A stretch of 64,000 nucleotides of DNA from Antarcticimicrobium sp. (GCF_029212575.1 NZ_JARGPK010000036.1:27901-91900), one strand, 5' to 3'; shown: positions 35,541 to 45,210, counted from the stretch's first letter. Notes: generated by a model not told the origin, from the letters alone. Numbers and translations: made by a program.

Positions 35541-36023
35541 ATGGACATCCACACCATGCCCGGACACCTGATCCGGCGGCTCAACCAGATATCCACGGCC
35601 CTGTTCATGGACCACATGGCCCAGGCCGCACTGAACCTGACCCCTGTGCAATACGCCGCGCTCAGTGCGATCCGCAATCATCCGGGAATCGACCAGGCCA
35701 CGGTTGCCGGGCTGGTGGCCTATGACCGCGCCACCCTGGGCAAGGTGATCGACCGGCTGGATGCGCGCGGGCTGGTGCGGCGCACCACCTCGCGCAGCGA
35801 CCGGCGGGCAAAGGCGCTTTCGCTGACTGCCGAGGGCGCCCAGCTTCTGTCAGAGGCGCGGTCCCGCGTGGAGGCGCTGCAACCCGAGATCCTCGCCGGG
35901 CTCGACGCCGAGGAGGCGCAGACCTTTGTCGCGCTGCTGAAAAAAGCCACGATGGCCGGCAATGAAAACAGCCGCGCGCCGCTCAAGGCCCCGGCGACCC
36001 GGCCAACGCGCCTGCGCTCCTAG
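35541..36023 (+). CDS. MarR family transcriptional regulator
   Basis: This 160-residue MarR protein has the winged helix (VAGLVAYDRATLGKVIDRLDARGLVRRTTSRSDRRAKALSLT, about residues 55-98) and terminal dimerisation helices. The start at 35541 has CCGGAGGCGAC upstream. It is divergent from mnmH and faces the SRAP gene tail to tail. The ligand and targets cannot be read from the sequence; the 142-base gap to mnmH is the most likely operator region. Confidence 0.85.
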   Translation: MDIHTMPGHLIRRLNQISTALFMDHMAQAALNLTPVQYAALSAIRNHPGIDQATVAGLVAYDRATLGKVIDRLDARGLVRRTTSRSDRRAKALSLTAEGAQLLSEARSRVEALQPEILAGLDAEEAQTFVALLKKATMAGNENSRAPLKAPATRPTRLRS

Positions 36024-36029
36024 ACGGGG

Positions 36030-36695
36030 TCAGGTCCGCGCCAGCGGCGCGATCAGATCCGGCCCCGAGGCGCGGTTGGAATTGACGGCCGTTCCGACCC
36101 GGTGGAACGCCAGTACATCCTCGCCCGCCGGGTGCATCAGCCGCGCCGCCCCAGCCCCGGCCTCGCCCAGCCAAAGCGGCCAGTCGGCGGGGTCCAGGAC
36201 CAACGGCATCCGATGGTGGATGCCGGACAAGGCGGCGCTTGCCGCCGTTGTGACGATGGCGCAGGTGGGCTGCGGATCGTCCTTGCCCCAGTCCTGCCAG
36301 ACCGCGCCGAAGGCCAGCGGTGCGCCATCGCTGCGGTGGATATACCACGGCAGGCGCTGGCCCTCGTCGGTATTGGTCCATTCATAGAACCCGCTTGCCA
36401 CCACGATGCCACGCCGCTCGCGGCAGGCGGCGCGAAAGGCGGGCTTTTCCGCCAGGGTCTCGGCCCGTGCGTTGATCAGCAGTGGCCCGCCAGTGGCGCT
36501 CTTGTACCAATGCGGCAGGAACCCCCATCGCATCGGCACCAGCCGCCGCGCGCCTTCTCCCGCGCGCACCACGTGAACCGGGTTGGTGGGGCAAACGTTG
36601 AAATTGGGCACCGGCGGCAGGTCGTTGGCCGGTTGCGCCGCGAACAGCCGCGCCATTGCGTCACTGGGCAGGGTGATTGCAAAGCGTCCGCACAT
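36030..36695 (-). CDS. SOS response-associated peptidase (SRAP, YedK/HMCES family)
   Basis: This 221-residue protein has every catalytic SRAP residue: Cys2 (MCGRF), Asn75 in LINARAE, Glu105 in FYEW and His160 in GIHHRMP. SRAP proteins form a covalent thiazolidine bond with abasic sites in single-stranded DNA, protecting them. Met1 must be removed to free Cys2, which fixes the start at 36695 and rules out an 11-residue longer form. No LexA box was recognised nearby. Confidence 0.9.
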   Translation of the reverse strand: MCGRFAITLPSDAMARLFAAQPANDLPPVPNFNVCPTNPVHVVRAGEGARRLVPMRWGFLPHWYKSATGGPLLINARAETLAEKPAFRAACRERRGIVVASGFYEWTNTDEGQRLPWYIHRSDGAPLAFGAVWQDWGKDDPQPTCAIVTTAASAALSGIHHRMPLVLDPADWPLWLGEAGAGAARLMHPAGEDVLAFHRVGTAVNSNRASGPDLIAPLART

Positions 36696-36833
36696 TTCAT
36701 CCCACCAATGATCAAAATCCGGGCGCATGTAAAACCGGACCGGGCGAATTTTCGCCTTTGCCGGCGACGGAAGTTGCCTCGGCCTTTGTGAAGTTTATGT
36801 GACATAGGTAAAGCGGTTCAAGAGTATCCCATC

Positions 36834-38579
36834 ATGCCCAAGCAAAACCCGATTGCCGTGGCCCAGGTGCAGCTTCAGCAGGGTCGCCACAAGGGCGCAC
36901 TGAAGACCGTCAAATCCGCCATGGCGCGCCATCCCAAGGATGCACGTTTTCCTAACCTTGCAGGGCTGGCCATGTGCGGGCTTGGCCAGCAGCGTGCCGC
37001 GATCCCGATGTTCCAGAAGGCGATCCGGCTGGATCCCCATTTCGCGGATGCTCAGCGGAACCTGGCGCAAACCCTGATCCTGCTGGGCATGACCGAGAAG
37101 GCGCTGACGCTGCTCGACCGGATGGTCGCGATCCACCCCGAGGACGAGGGGGCCCATTACCTGCAGGCGCAGGCGCTGGCCAACCTGGGCCTGACCGAGG
37201 CGGCCGAGGCCGCCGCATCGCGGGCCATCGACCTGGCGCCGGGTCAGCCGCGCAACTTCAACCTGCGCGGGGTTCTGCGCAACACGCTGGGCCTGACCGA
37301 CCGGGCGCTGGAGGATTTCGAGACCGCCCTCCGGCTCGACCCCACCAACATTGACACGCTGATCAACATCAGCCTGCCGCTGGCCCGCCAGACCCGCTAC
37401 GACGCGGCGCTGGACGCCGCCCGCCGCGCGGTGGCCCTGGCCCCGGCCCATATCGGCGCGCATCTGCGCCTTGCCGCCAGTTACCTGGAGTCCGGCGACC
37501 AGGCGGCAGCACAGGAGGAGTATCGCGAGATCCTGACGCTGGAACCGCAGAACGCCGAGGCCATCGAACGTCTGGCCGCGCTGCAAAGCCGCGAGCAGAA
37601 CGCCTCTCTCTGCGAGTCCGCGCGGGCGGCGCTGAAACGGGCCGGATCGCGCCACCAGGAACGGGTCAGCCTGAATTTCGGACTGGCCCGCATCGCGCAG
37701 CAGGCCGGCGACTCCCTGGCCGAGGCGCGCTATCTCAGCGAGGCCAACCGCGACATGGCCCGCGCCCTGCCCTATGACGCGATCCGCGACAGCGCGCTGA
37801 ACCACGCGATCATGGCGCGGTTTCCCGCCGCGCCGGACGGGGCCGACCCGGATCAGCCCGTGATCCCGATCTACGTGCTGGGGTTACCCCGCTCGGGCAC
37901 CACGTTGGTCGAGGCGATGCTCGGCGCGCATCCGGCGGTCAAACCACTGGGCGAACAGATCGTCGCCGGCCGCCAGCTGTACCCGTTGATCGAATCCGAG
38001 CGCGCCTTCGGCGCGGCGGAGATCGAGGATTACCTCAGCGCGGAGCGGCGGATGCTTCCGGAACTGCCTGCGGGGGTGAGCGCCTTTACCGACAAGATGC
38101 CCGAGAATTACCGGCTGATCGGATTCCTGAAAACCGTACATCCCGGGGCCCGTTTCGTACATTTGCGCCGCGACCCGCGCGACGTGGCCCTGTCGATGTG
38201 GCGCGGCCATTTCTCGGGCAGCGCGCTGAACTATACCTACGACCTGCGGGCGATGGCGCATCGGTTCAACCTCTATGCCGAGATCATGGCCTTCTGGCAC
38301 CGGCTGTTGCCGGGGCAGATCCTGGATCTGCCCTATGAGGAGATGACCGCCGATCCGGAGGTCGCCAGCCGAACCCTCGCCGCCCATTGCGGGTTGGACT
38401 GGGTGCCGCAGATGGCGCGGCCCGATGAGACCGCCGAGGCGGTGCTGACCTCGAGCGCGGGACAGTTGCGCCAGCCGGTGCACCGCCGCTCGGTCGGGGC
38501 CTGGCGCACCCACGCCGAGGCGCTGGCCCCGTTCATTGCCGGGCTCAATCCGGCGCTTTGGCCCGGGTTGGACGGGTAA
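36834..38579 (+). CDS. TPR-repeat protein with C-terminal sulfotransferase domain
   Basis: Residues about 30-270 of this 581-residue protein form tetratricopeptide repeats (patterns such as AIPMFQKAIRLDPHFADAQ). From about residue 345 it becomes a PAPS sulfotransferase: GLPRSGTTLVEAML is the 5'-phosphosulfate loop and LRRDPRDVALSMWRG the 3'-phosphate site. It would sulfate an unknown acceptor, perhaps a polysaccharide or protein bound by the TPR part. There is no signal peptide, so it is probably cytoplasmic. A Shine-Dalgarno site is weak (AGAG). Confidence 0.87.
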   Translation: MPKQNPIAVAQVQLQQGRHKGALKTVKSAMARHPKDARFPNLAGLAMCGLGQQRAAIPMFQKAIRLDPHFADAQRNLAQTLILLGMTEKALTLLDRMVAIHPEDEGAHYLQAQALANLGLTEAAEAAASRAIDLAPGQPRNFNLRGVLRNTLGLTDRALEDFETALRLDPTNIDTLINISLPLARQTRYDAALDAARRAVALAPAHIGAHLRLAASYLESGDQAAAQEEYREILTLEPQNAEAIERLAALQSREQNASLCESARAALKRAGSRHQERVSLNFGLARIAQQAGDSLAEARYLSEANRDMARALPYDAIRDSALNHAIMARFPAAPDGADPDQPVIPIYVLGLPRSGTTLVEAMLGAHPAVKPLGEQIVAGRQLYPLIESERAFGAAEIEDYLSAERRMLPELPAGVSAFTDKMPENYRLIGFLKTVHPGARFVHLRRDPRDVALSMWRGHFSGSALNYTYDLRAMAHRFNLYAEIMAFWHRLLPGQILDLPYEEMTADPEVASRTLAAHCGLDWVPQMARPDETAEAVLTSSAGQLRQPVHRRSVGAWRTHAEALAPFIAGLNPALWPGLDG

Positions 38580-38667
38580 GGCCGACCGCCCCCCTCACAA
38601 GGAACAGGACCGCGAAAGCCGCGCTGTCCTCCCGGACCTGATCCGGGATCGGCCGGTCCCGAGGAGG

Positions 38668-38686
38668 CCCCGGGTCAAACCCGGGG
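38668..38686. repeat. Hairpin repeat between converging genes
   Basis: CCCCGGGT-CAA-ACCCGGGG is a perfect 8-bp stem with a three-base loop, preceded by a CCTGATCCGGGATC stretch. Such CCGGGTC-type palindromes are widespread in alphaproteobacterial intergenic DNA. It lies between the sulfotransferase and 5'-nucleotidase stops and could end both transcripts, but lacks a T-run. Confidence 0.55.
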
Positions 38687-38728
38687 TGACAGGGGGAGGA
38701 GGTGTGCCCCCCCTCCCCGGCACCAGCG

Positions 38729-40303
38729 TTACTTTTTGCTGATCCGCCCGTCGGTATAGGGCTGATAGGGCGAATGCGCGGCCAGGTACTCGGCGGTGAC
38801 ATCGGCCAGGTCGGGGCCGTAGTCATAGGCGTTTTTGTCATCGCCCGAGAACGACTTGTAGCCGTCGCCGCCGTTGCGCACGTAGTTGTTGGTCACCGCC
38901 AGGTAGGTCGCCGCGGGATCGAGCGGCACGTAACCGTCCTCGCTGGCCACCATCACCTCGGAAATCCGCGCGCCCGCCGGTGCGGCGGAATCCCAGGCGA
39001 AGGTCAGGCCGGCGACCTGCGGGAAACGGCCCGCCACATCCTCGACCTGGCTGACGCCGTTCTCCAGCGCGTCGATCAGGCCCTGCCCCGAGATCTCGAA
39101 GGTCGAAAGCGTGTTCTGGAACGGCAGCACCGTCAGTACCTCGCCCATGGTCACCGCACCCGCGTCGATGCTGGCGCGCAGTCCGCCGGAGTTGGCGATG
39201 GAGACGGTGACACCCTGATCGGCGACCCGCTCCAGCATGGCGTCGGCCACCAGGTTGCCCATGGCGCATTCCTCAACCCGGCAGGTGTTGCGGTCGCCCT
39301 CGATCGGCGCGGCGGCCTCGGCCACCACCTTTTGCCGGATCTCCTCCAACGGCACGGCAAGCGCCGCGATCCGCTCTACCGTGGCGCTGTCCTCGGTCAC
39401 GCCGGAATCCATGATCAGCGGTTCGCCCTTGGCCTCGATCAATTCGCCGGCGTCGTCAAAGGTCACGTTCAGCTCGCCCAGGAACTTGCCATAGGCATAG
39501 GCCGTGACGATCGCCACGCCGTTGACCATGGTCGGATAAGGCCCCTCGGCGCGGTCCGAGACATTGCTGAGATAGGTGTTGGTATGACCGCCGACGATGA
39601 CATCGACGCCGGTGGTCTCGGCCGCGACCCGCTGATCGACCCGATAGCCGGAATGGCTGAGCACGATGATCTTGTTGACCCCCTGCGCCGTCAGCCGATC
39701 GACCTCGCCCTGCACGGCGCCGACCGGATCGGTGAAATGCACGTTGGGGCCCGGGCTGGCCAATTCGTCGGTATCCTCGGGGGTCAGCCCGATCAGGCCC
39801 AGCTTTTCGCCGCCGCGTTCGATCACGGTGGATTTCAGCAGCTTGGTCGCCAGCATTTCCTCGCCCGAGACATCGGCATTGGACATCAGCACCGGGAAGC
39901 CCACCGAATCCATGAAGCCGCGCAGAACCTCGGGCCCGTCGTCGAATTCGTGGTTGCCCACGGTCATTGCGTCATAGCCGAGCTTGTTCATCATCTCGGC
40001 GGCGACCTTGCCCTTGTAATAGGTATAAAACAGCGTGCCCTGGAACTGATCGCCGCCATCGACGAGGATCGAGTTGTTCGACCGGGCCCTCGCCTCGGCC
40101 ACCGCCGAGACCAGCCGCGCCGAGCCGCCGAAACACTTGCCCTCGGTGTTGTCCTCGGACGAGCAGCCGCTGTCATACTTGCTGATCGGCTCGAACCGGG
40201 CGTGGAAATCGTTGGTGTGCAGGATGGTCAGGCTGTAATCGGCCGAGGCCGCCCCGGCGCTGAACGCCAGCGCGGCAAAGGGGGTAAGAAAACGCGTCTT
40301 CAT
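38729..40303 (-). CDS. Periplasmic 5'-nucleotidase / 2',3'-cyclic phosphodiesterase (UshA family)
   Basis: This 524-residue exported enzyme has a signal peptide (cleavage after ASA, about residue 21). The calcineurin-type metal motifs are HTNDFHARF, DGGDQFQGT, GNHEFDDG, SHSGYR and GGHTN. A C-terminal nucleotide-binding domain has SGGLRASI and NNYVRNGGDGY. It would strip phosphate from extracellular nucleotides. A Cys pair near residue 50 (GCSSED ... KCFGG) probably forms a disulfide. No Pho box was recognised in the 127 bases upstream. Confidence 0.92.
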   Translation of the reverse strand: MKTRFLTPFAALAFSAGAASADYSLTILHTNDFHARFEPISKYDSGCSSEDNTEGKCFGGSARLVSAVAEARARSNNSILVDGGDQFQGTLFYTYYKGKVAAEMMNKLGYDAMTVGNHEFDDGPEVLRGFMDSVGFPVLMSNADVSGEEMLATKLLKSTVIERGGEKLGLIGLTPEDTDELASPGPNVHFTDPVGAVQGEVDRLTAQGVNKIIVLSHSGYRVDQRVAAETTGVDVIVGGHTNTYLSNVSDRAEGPYPTMVNGVAIVTAYAYGKFLGELNVTFDDAGELIEAKGEPLIMDSGVTEDSATVERIAALAVPLEEIRQKVVAEAAAPIEGDRNTCRVEECAMGNLVADAMLERVADQGVTVSIANSGGLRASIDAGAVTMGEVLTVLPFQNTLSTFEISGQGLIDALENGVSQVEDVAGRFPQVAGLTFAWDSAAPAGARISEVMVASEDGYVPLDPAATYLAVTNNYVRNGGDGYKSFSGDDKNAYDYGPDLADVTAEYLAAHSPYQPYTDGRISKK

Positions 40304-40430
40304 GAAACAACTCCCGGTTGGTTTTTTCAGTGATGGTGCGCCGCAAATCGCATCCTGTCAAAGTCTCTTGCGCGCTGACCTTGCGCCAATCGCGCTTGAT
40401 TCCGCGATCCTGCCGGGGCATCACCCAACC

Positions 40431-40769
40431 ATGCTGATATTCAAGATATTCCGCGCCGACGAATGGGCGGCGCTGCAACAGGCGGGCGAAACCGCCGGGG
40501 CGCCGGTCGATCTGGCCGACGGGTATGTGCATTTCTCGACCGCCGAACAGGCCGCCGAGACCGCCGCCAAGCATTTCGCGGGCGAAGAGGGGCTGATGCT
40601 GCTGGCCTGCGACGCGGGTGCGCTGGGCGCGGAGCTGAAATGGGAGGTATCGCGGGGCGGCGCGAAATTCCCGCATCTTTACCGTGTGTTGCGGATGCGC
40701 GACGTGCTCTGGGCGAGGCCGCTGCCGCTGGAAAACGGTGCCCACCGTTTTCCCGAGGAGATGGCATGA
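40431..40769 (+). CDS. DUF952 family protein
   Basis: This 112-residue protein has the DUF952 signature: [11 protein letters not shown] at the start, [20 protein letters not shown], and FPHLYR near the end. The family is related in fold to ADP-ribosyl transfer proteins, but its role is unknown. It begins the pyrD operon, and its stop overlaps the pyrD start by ATGA. Confidence 0.85.
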   Translation: MLIFKIFRADEWAALQQAGETAGAPVDLADGYVHFSTAEQAAETAAKHFAGEEGLMLLACDAGALGAELKWEVSRGGAKFPHLYRVLRMRDVLWARPLPLENGAHRFPEEMA

Positions 40770-41824
40770 GCCTGCTGGAACAGGCCGGGCTGGCGCTGTT
40801 GCACCGGGTCGATCCCGAGGTCGCGCACGGGCTGTCGATCCGGGCGCTGAAGATGGGCCTTGTGCCCGGGTCCGGCGCGATCACCTCGCCCCGGCTGCGG
40901 TGCCGGATCGCCGGGCTCGACCTGCCCAACCCGGTGGGGCTGGCGGCCGGATACGACAAGAACGCCGAGGTTCTGGCGCCGCTGTCGCGCGCAGGTTTCG
41001 GCTTTGTCGAGGTCGGCGCGGCCACCCCGCGCCCGCAGCCCGGCAACCCGAAACCGCGCCTGTTCCGCCTGACCGGGGACCGCGCGGCGATCAACCGCTT
41101 CGGCTTCAACAACGAGGGGATGGAGGCGATCGCGGCGCGGCTGGCCGAACGGCCCAAGGAGGCTGTCATCGGCCTCAACCTCGGCGCCAACAAGGACAGC
41201 GAGGATCGCGCCGGCGATTTCGCCCGGGTGCTGACCCATTGCGGCGCGCATCTGGATTTCGCCACGGTCAACGTCTCGTCGCCCAATACCGAGAAACTGC
41301 GCGACCTTCAGGGCAAGGCGGCGCTTTCGGCGCTGCTGACCGGGGTGATGGCGGCGCGGGATGCGCTGGTTCGCCCGATCCCGGTGTTTCTGAAGATCGC
41401 GCCGGATCTCAGCGAGGGCGAGCTGGCCGATATCGCCGATGTGGCGCGCGACACCGGGGTGGACGCGATCATCGCCACCAATACCACGCTGTCGCGCGAC
41501 GGGCTGACCAGCCCGCAGCGGGGGGAGGCCGGTGGCCTCTCCGGGGTGCCATTGTTCGAAAAATCCACCCAGGTTCTGGCCCGGCTGAGTGCCCTGACCG
41601 GGGGGGAGATCCCGCTGATCGGCGTGGGCGGCATCGCCTCGCCCGAGGATGCCTATGCCAAGATCCGCGCCGGTGCCAGCGCGGTGCAGCTTTATACCGC
41701 GCTGGTCTACCAGGGCATGAGCCTGGTGCCCCGGATCGTGACCGGGTTGGAGACGCTGTTGGCACGCGACGGCTTTGCCACCGTGGCCGAGGCGGTGGGA
41801 ACGAAACGAGAGGACTGGCTATGA
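40766..41824 (+). CDS. pyrD: Dihydroorotate dehydrogenase (quinone), class 2
   Basis: This 352-residue class 2 enzyme has the N-terminal membrane-contact helices ([31 protein letters not shown]), the FMN barrel with [17 protein letters not shown] and VNVSSPNT (catalytic Ser), and [10 protein letters not shown] and IGVGGIAS near the end. It oxidises dihydroorotate to orotate in pyrimidine synthesis and passes electrons to quinone. It overlaps DUF952 upstream and the ArsC-like gene downstream by four bases each. Confidence 0.95.
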   Translation: MSLLEQAGLALLHRVDPEVAHGLSIRALKMGLVPGSGAITSPRLRCRIAGLDLPNPVGLAAGYDKNAEVLAPLSRAGFGFVEVGAATPRPQPGNPKPRLFRLTGDRAAINRFGFNNEGMEAIAARLAERPKEAVIGLNLGANKDSEDRAGDFARVLTHCGAHLDFATVNVSSPNTEKLRDLQGKAALSALLTGVMAARDALVRPIPVFLKIAPDLSEGELADIADVARDTGVDAIIATNTTLSRDGLTSPQRGEAGGLSGVPLFEKSTQVLARLSALTGGEIPLIGVGGIASPEDAYAKIRAGASAVQLYTALVYQGMSLVPRIVTGLETLLARDGFATVAEAVGTKREDWL

Positions 41825-42180
41825 TCGAATACTGGCACAATCCACGCTGTTCGAAATCCCGCGCCGGGCTGGCCCTGCTGCAAGAGCACGGCGCCGAGGT
41901 GACGGTGCGCCGTTACCTGGAGGACGCGCCGAGCGCCGAGGAGCTTGCCGCCGCGCGCGCGGCCCTGGGCAACCCGCCGGCGATCGAGATGATGCGGCCC
42001 GGCGAGGCGCTGTTCCGGGAGTTGGGGCTGGCCCGGAGCGACGGCAATGAAAAATTGATTGCTGCGATGGTCGAACACCCAAGGCTGATCGAGCGCCCGC
42101 TGGCCATTTCAGGCGCGCGCGCGGTGATCGGTCGGCCGCCAGAACGCTTGTTGGGCTTATTGGAGCCTCAAGGCGAATAA
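41821..42180 (+). CDS. ArsC/Spx family thioredoxin-fold protein
   Basis: This 119-residue protein begins with [18 protein letters not shown], so the catalytic Cys10 of ArsC is present, and continues with [12 protein letters not shown] and ERPLAI. It belongs to the glutaredoxin-coupled arsenate reductase family. Without an ars operon beside it, it may be a general ArsC-like reductase and not an arsenic resistance gene. It is the last gene of the DUF952-pyrD operon, joined by an ATGA overlap. Confidence 0.82.
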   Translation: MIEYWHNPRCSKSRAGLALLQEHGAEVTVRRYLEDAPSAEELAAARAALGNPPAIEMMRPGEALFRELGLARSDGNEKLIAAMVEHPRLIERPLAISGARAVIGRPPERLLGLLEPQGE

Positions 42181-42318
42181 TACTTTTTCAATATTCCTTG
42201 AGGATAACCCTGTGGAGAACAGAACCAGTCTTTTACTTTTTTACTATTTAAATCAGTAATTTATTTATCTTTATTAATTCTCTTTGAACTGCAGACTGCC
42301 GTCAAATTCGAACATTCC
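42181..42318. other. AT-rich intergenic island
   Basis: The 138 bases between the ArsC-like and MATE genes are strikingly AT-rich, with runs such as ACTTTTTTACTATTTAAATC and TTTATCTTTATTAATTC, whereas everything around them is GC-rich. No gene, clear terminator or inverted repeat is seen. It may hold a transcript end, a protein-binding site or a remnant of inserted DNA. Confidence 0.6.
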
Positions 42319-43644
42319 CTAGGTGACTCGCGCCTCCAGGGCCGGGTACCGCAGGCCCAGCGTGATCGCCCGCGCGACGAAGGAAATCAGCAGCGCCAGC
42401 CACAGCCCGTGATTGCCAAGGACCGGCACCAGCAGGGCCAGCGCCACGGCATAGACCGCAAAGCTCGCCGCCATCATGTTGCGCATGTCCCGCGTCGCGG
42501 TGGCGCCGATGAAGATCCCGTCGAGCATGAAGGCCGCCACCCCCAGCAGCGGAGCCGCGACCGCATAGGGCAGAAATCCGCGCGCCGCCTGCCGTACCTC
42601 GGGCGCGGTGGTCATCAGGTCGATGATCGCGCCGCCCGCCAGCGCAAAGGCCAGCGACAGCGCCAGCACGATCACCAGGCCCCAGGCGCTGCTCATCACG
42701 GCGGCCCGGCGCAGCCGGTCGCGCGCCCGCGCGCCCAACGCCTGACCGACCAGCGTTTCGGCGGTAAAGGCGAAGCCGTCCAGCGCGAAGGCGGAAAAGG
42801 TCAGGAACTGCATCAGCACCTGGTTGGCCGCCAGCGTGACGTCGCCGAAGCCCGAGCCGATGAACAGGAAGCTGACGAAGATCGCCTGCAACAGCAGCGA
42901 GCGAAGCAGGATGTCACCGTTGACCGCCAGCATGCGGGTCAGACGGGTGCGTTCGAACACCTGGGCGGGGTCGAACCACTCCGGGCGCACGAAAGCCGCG
43001 CGGCAGAACCACAGCCCGAGCGCCAAACCGGACCATTCGGCGAGAAAGGTGGCAAAGGCGACCCCCTGCACGCCCCAGCCGAGGCCGAGCACGAACCACA
43101 GGTCCAGCCCGATGTTCAGCCCGTTCATCCAGAGCTGCATCATCAGCACGGCGCGGGTGCGCTCCTGCGCGATCAGCCAGCCGGTGATGCCGTAAATCGC
43201 GATGGCCGCGGGCGCCGACCAGACGCGGATGCGCATGTAGCCGGTGGTCATCGTCTCGACATCCGCCGTCGCCGGCGAAGCCTGCAGCGCGCCCCAGAAC
43301 AGCGGCACCTGCAGCGCGATCAGGGCGATGCCCCCCGCCCCGCCGATCAGCAGCGCCCGGGTCAGCAGCGCGGCCACCTCGCCGTGCTCGCCCGCGCCCA
43401 GCGCCTGGCTGGTCAACCCGACCGTGCCCATGCGCAGGAACCCGAACACCCAGTAGACCGCCGAGAGGATGATCGCCCCCAGCCCGACCGCGCCAATCGG
43501 TTCGGGCAGGCCGAGCTGGCCCACCACACCGGTATCGACGGCGCCGAGGATCGGCACGGTGATGTTCGACAGAACGATGGGCACCGCGATGCGCAGGATG
43601 CGCCGATGGGTGATCGCGGCACGCGGAGCGGTCAGCTGCGTCAC
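42319..43644 (-). CDS. MATE family efflux transporter (DinF-like)
   Basis: This 441-residue, 12-helix inner-membrane protein has the MATE two-fold layout: PIVLSNITVPILGAVDTGVVGQLG at the start of the first half and GDILLRSLLLQAIFVSFLFIGSGFGDVTLAANQVL at the start of the second. DinF-like members export drugs or toxic metabolites with Na+ or H+ exchange. The ATG overlaps the stop of the thioesterase gene before it (ATGA), so these three minus-strand genes form one unit. The substrate is unknown. Confidence 0.9.
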   Translation of the reverse strand: MTQLTAPRAAITHRRILRIAVPIVLSNITVPILGAVDTGVVGQLGLPEPIGAVGLGAIILSAVYWVFGFLRMGTVGLTSQALGAGEHGEVAALLTRALLIGGAGGIALIALQVPLFWGALQASPATADVETMTTGYMRIRVWSAPAAIAIYGITGWLIAQERTRAVLMMQLWMNGLNIGLDLWFVLGLGWGVQGVAFATFLAEWSGLALGLWFCRAAFVRPEWFDPAQVFERTRLTRMLAVNGDILLRSLLLQAIFVSFLFIGSGFGDVTLAANQVLMQFLTFSAFALDGFAFTAETLVGQALGARARDRLRRAAVMSSAWGLVIVLALSLAFALAGGAIIDLMTTAPEVRQAARGFLPYAVAAPLLGVAAFMLDGIFIGATATRDMRNMMAASFAVYAVALALLVPVLGNHGLWLALLISFVARAITLGLRYPALEARVT

Positions 43645-44168
43645 GCGCCCCGGTCCGGCGCCGCCGCCGGCTGCGGCATCAGGAAATGCCCGGTGGCCTG
43701 CGCGAAGAGCTTGTCGTGATGGTCCTGCCAGGCCGCCACATGCACCGAGGCATAGCGCCGCCCCGAGCGGCTGACCGTGGCCCGCGCATAGGCGTCGCGC
43801 GGCAGGCCCGAGCGCAGGTAATCGACCGTGAAATCAATGGTCTTGGGCAGGCGCGGCAGGTTACCGACGGCCATTTCCTTCGGGTCCAGTGCCCCCGTTT
43901 CGATGTCGGGCCAGAGCTGCGACCAGCCCAGGGTGATGATCGCCGTCACCTCGAGAAAGGCTGCCGTCGCTCCGCCATGCAGTGCCGGCAGGAACGGGTT
44001 GCCGATCAGTTTCTCGTTGAAGTTCATCACACCGGTCAGCTCGTCGCCGCGGCGGTCGAAGTCGACCCCGAGGAACCGGGCATAGGGCACCCCTGTGACC
44101 AGTGCGCGCAGCGCGGCGTCGCGGCGTTGCTTGACCACCTGCACGGGTTCCGGACGGGAGCGGGCCAT
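43641..44168 (-). CDS. PaaI family hotdog thioesterase
   Basis: This 175-residue hotdog-fold protein has NPFLPALHGGATAAFLEVTAIITL, the PaaI active-site helix with HGG, and a later IDFTVDYLRSG strand. It should hydrolyse acyl-CoA or aryl-CoA thioesters. It lies between a second, related thioesterase and the MATE gene, overlapping both. The pair probably forms homotetramers or a mixed complex; the substrate is unknown. Confidence 0.85.
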   Translation of the reverse strand: MARSRPEPVQVVKQRRDAALRALVTGVPYARFLGVDFDRRGDELTGVMNFNEKLIGNPFLPALHGGATAAFLEVTAIITLGWSQLWPDIETGALDPKEMAVGNLPRLPKTIDFTVDYLRSGLPRDAYARATVSRSGRRYASVHVAAWQDHHDKLFAQATGHFLMPQPAAAPDRGA

Positions 44169-44587
44169 CAGCGTTGCTCCACGGTAAAGGCACCGGCGGC
44201 GGTGGCGACCGGGCGGTCGGTGTCATCATCCACGGTGAAGACGCGCACGAAGGCGACGTTGCGGGTGACGTGATAGCAATCCGCGGTTGTCGTCAGCCGC
44301 TGCCCCGGCGTGGCCGCGCGCATGTAGTCGATGCGCAGGTCGATTGTGGCGGTCGCCCCGGGGGCCGAGGGGTGGCTCATCACCGCGGCGCCGCAGCAGG
44401 TGTCCATCATCGCCGAGACGGCGCCGCCGTGGATCACCCCGGTCTCCGGATCGCCGATCAGGTGGTCGCTGTAGGGCATTGTGATCACGGCGCGGCCGTC
44501 GCCGATCTCGGTCAACTCCAGCCCCAGGGCGCTGGCGTGGGGAATCGCCTCGATGAATTGACGCGCGAACTTGACCTTGTCGATCAC
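44168..44587 (-). CDS. PaaI family hotdog thioesterase
   Basis: This 139-residue hotdog-fold protein has DPETGVIHGGAVSAMMDTCCGAAV, with the HGG motif, and IDLRIDYMRAA. It is shorter and closer to typical PaaI proteins than its partner. Its stop overlaps the start of that partner by one base (TGATG). It heads the thioesterase-thioesterase-MATE unit and lies divergent from the MerR regulator at 44707, 119 bases away. Confidence 0.87.
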   Translation of the reverse strand: MIDKVKFARQFIEAIPHASALGLELTEIGDGRAVITMPYSDHLIGDPETGVIHGGAVSAMMDTCCGAAVMSHPSAPGATATIDLRIDYMRAATPGQRLTTTADCYHVTRNVAFVRVFTVDDDTDRPVATAAGAFTVEQR

Positions 44588-44706
44588 GGTGGACGCTCCT
44601 ATTCCGGTTGTCCGCCTTTATGATCCGCCCCACCCCCAAAGGGCAAGCCCGGGCATTGCGCTTGTCGCGCCGTCGCCATAAGTTGCGCCGCGTGGGAGAA
44701 GCCGGA

Positions 44707-45075
44707 ATGTCCGATCAGCGATTGTCGTTCAAGGAAATGTGCGCCGAATTCGACGTGACGCCGCGCACCCTTCGGTATTACGAGTATATCGAGTTGCTGG
44801 AGCCCGACCGCGAGGGGCGCGCAAGGTTCTATGGCCCGCGCGAGCGGGCGCGGATGACCCTGATCATGCGCGGTCGCAAGTTCGGATTCCAGCTCGAAGA
44901 GATCCGTCAATGGCTCCTGATCTACGAGAACGAGGGCACCGAGGCCCAGCTCAAGGCCTTTGTCGAGATGGCCGACCGCCAATCCGAGGCCCTCAACCTG
45001 CAGCGCGTGCAGATCGACGAAGCCCTGGACGAGCTTGCGCAGCTGCGCGCGGATATCCTGCGCCATCTGGCGTGA
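44707..45075 (+). CDS. MerR family transcriptional regulator
   Basis: This 122-residue protein has the MerR helix-turn-helix and wing (FKEMCAEFDVTPRTLRYYEYIELLEPDREGRARFYGPRERARMTLIMRGRKFGFQLEEIRQWL) and a C-terminal coiled-coil dimer helix, without metal-binding cysteines. It closely resembles the second MerR at 45302, so the pair looks like a duplication. MerR proteins of this kind regulate fatty acid or branched-chain amino acid breakdown. The beta-oxidation genes that follow fit this. Confidence 0.85.
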   Translation: MSDQRLSFKEMCAEFDVTPRTLRYYEYIELLEPDREGRARFYGPRERARMTLIMRGRKFGFQLEEIRQWLLIYENEGTEAQLKAFVEMADRQSEALNLQRVQIDEALDELAQLRADILRHLA

Positions 45076-45210
45076 TCCTGCCGCGGACCCAACGCCTTTT
45101 TCATTAACAAACTCAGGGCTCAGGCGATGATCCCGGGGTCGCTCCGCCCCGCAATCCGGGCACCGGAGGAGTGATCCTACGTCACCCCGAAGAGTGACGC
45201 AACGTTCAGC

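Noticed and set aside
40304..40430. Pho box upstream of the 5'-nucleotidase
   Set aside because: A single CTGTCAA-like half was seen without the second half at the required spacing.
41821..42180. Arsenic resistance operon
   Set aside because: Only an ArsC-like gene is present, attached to pyrD; no arsR, arsB or acr3 is seen.
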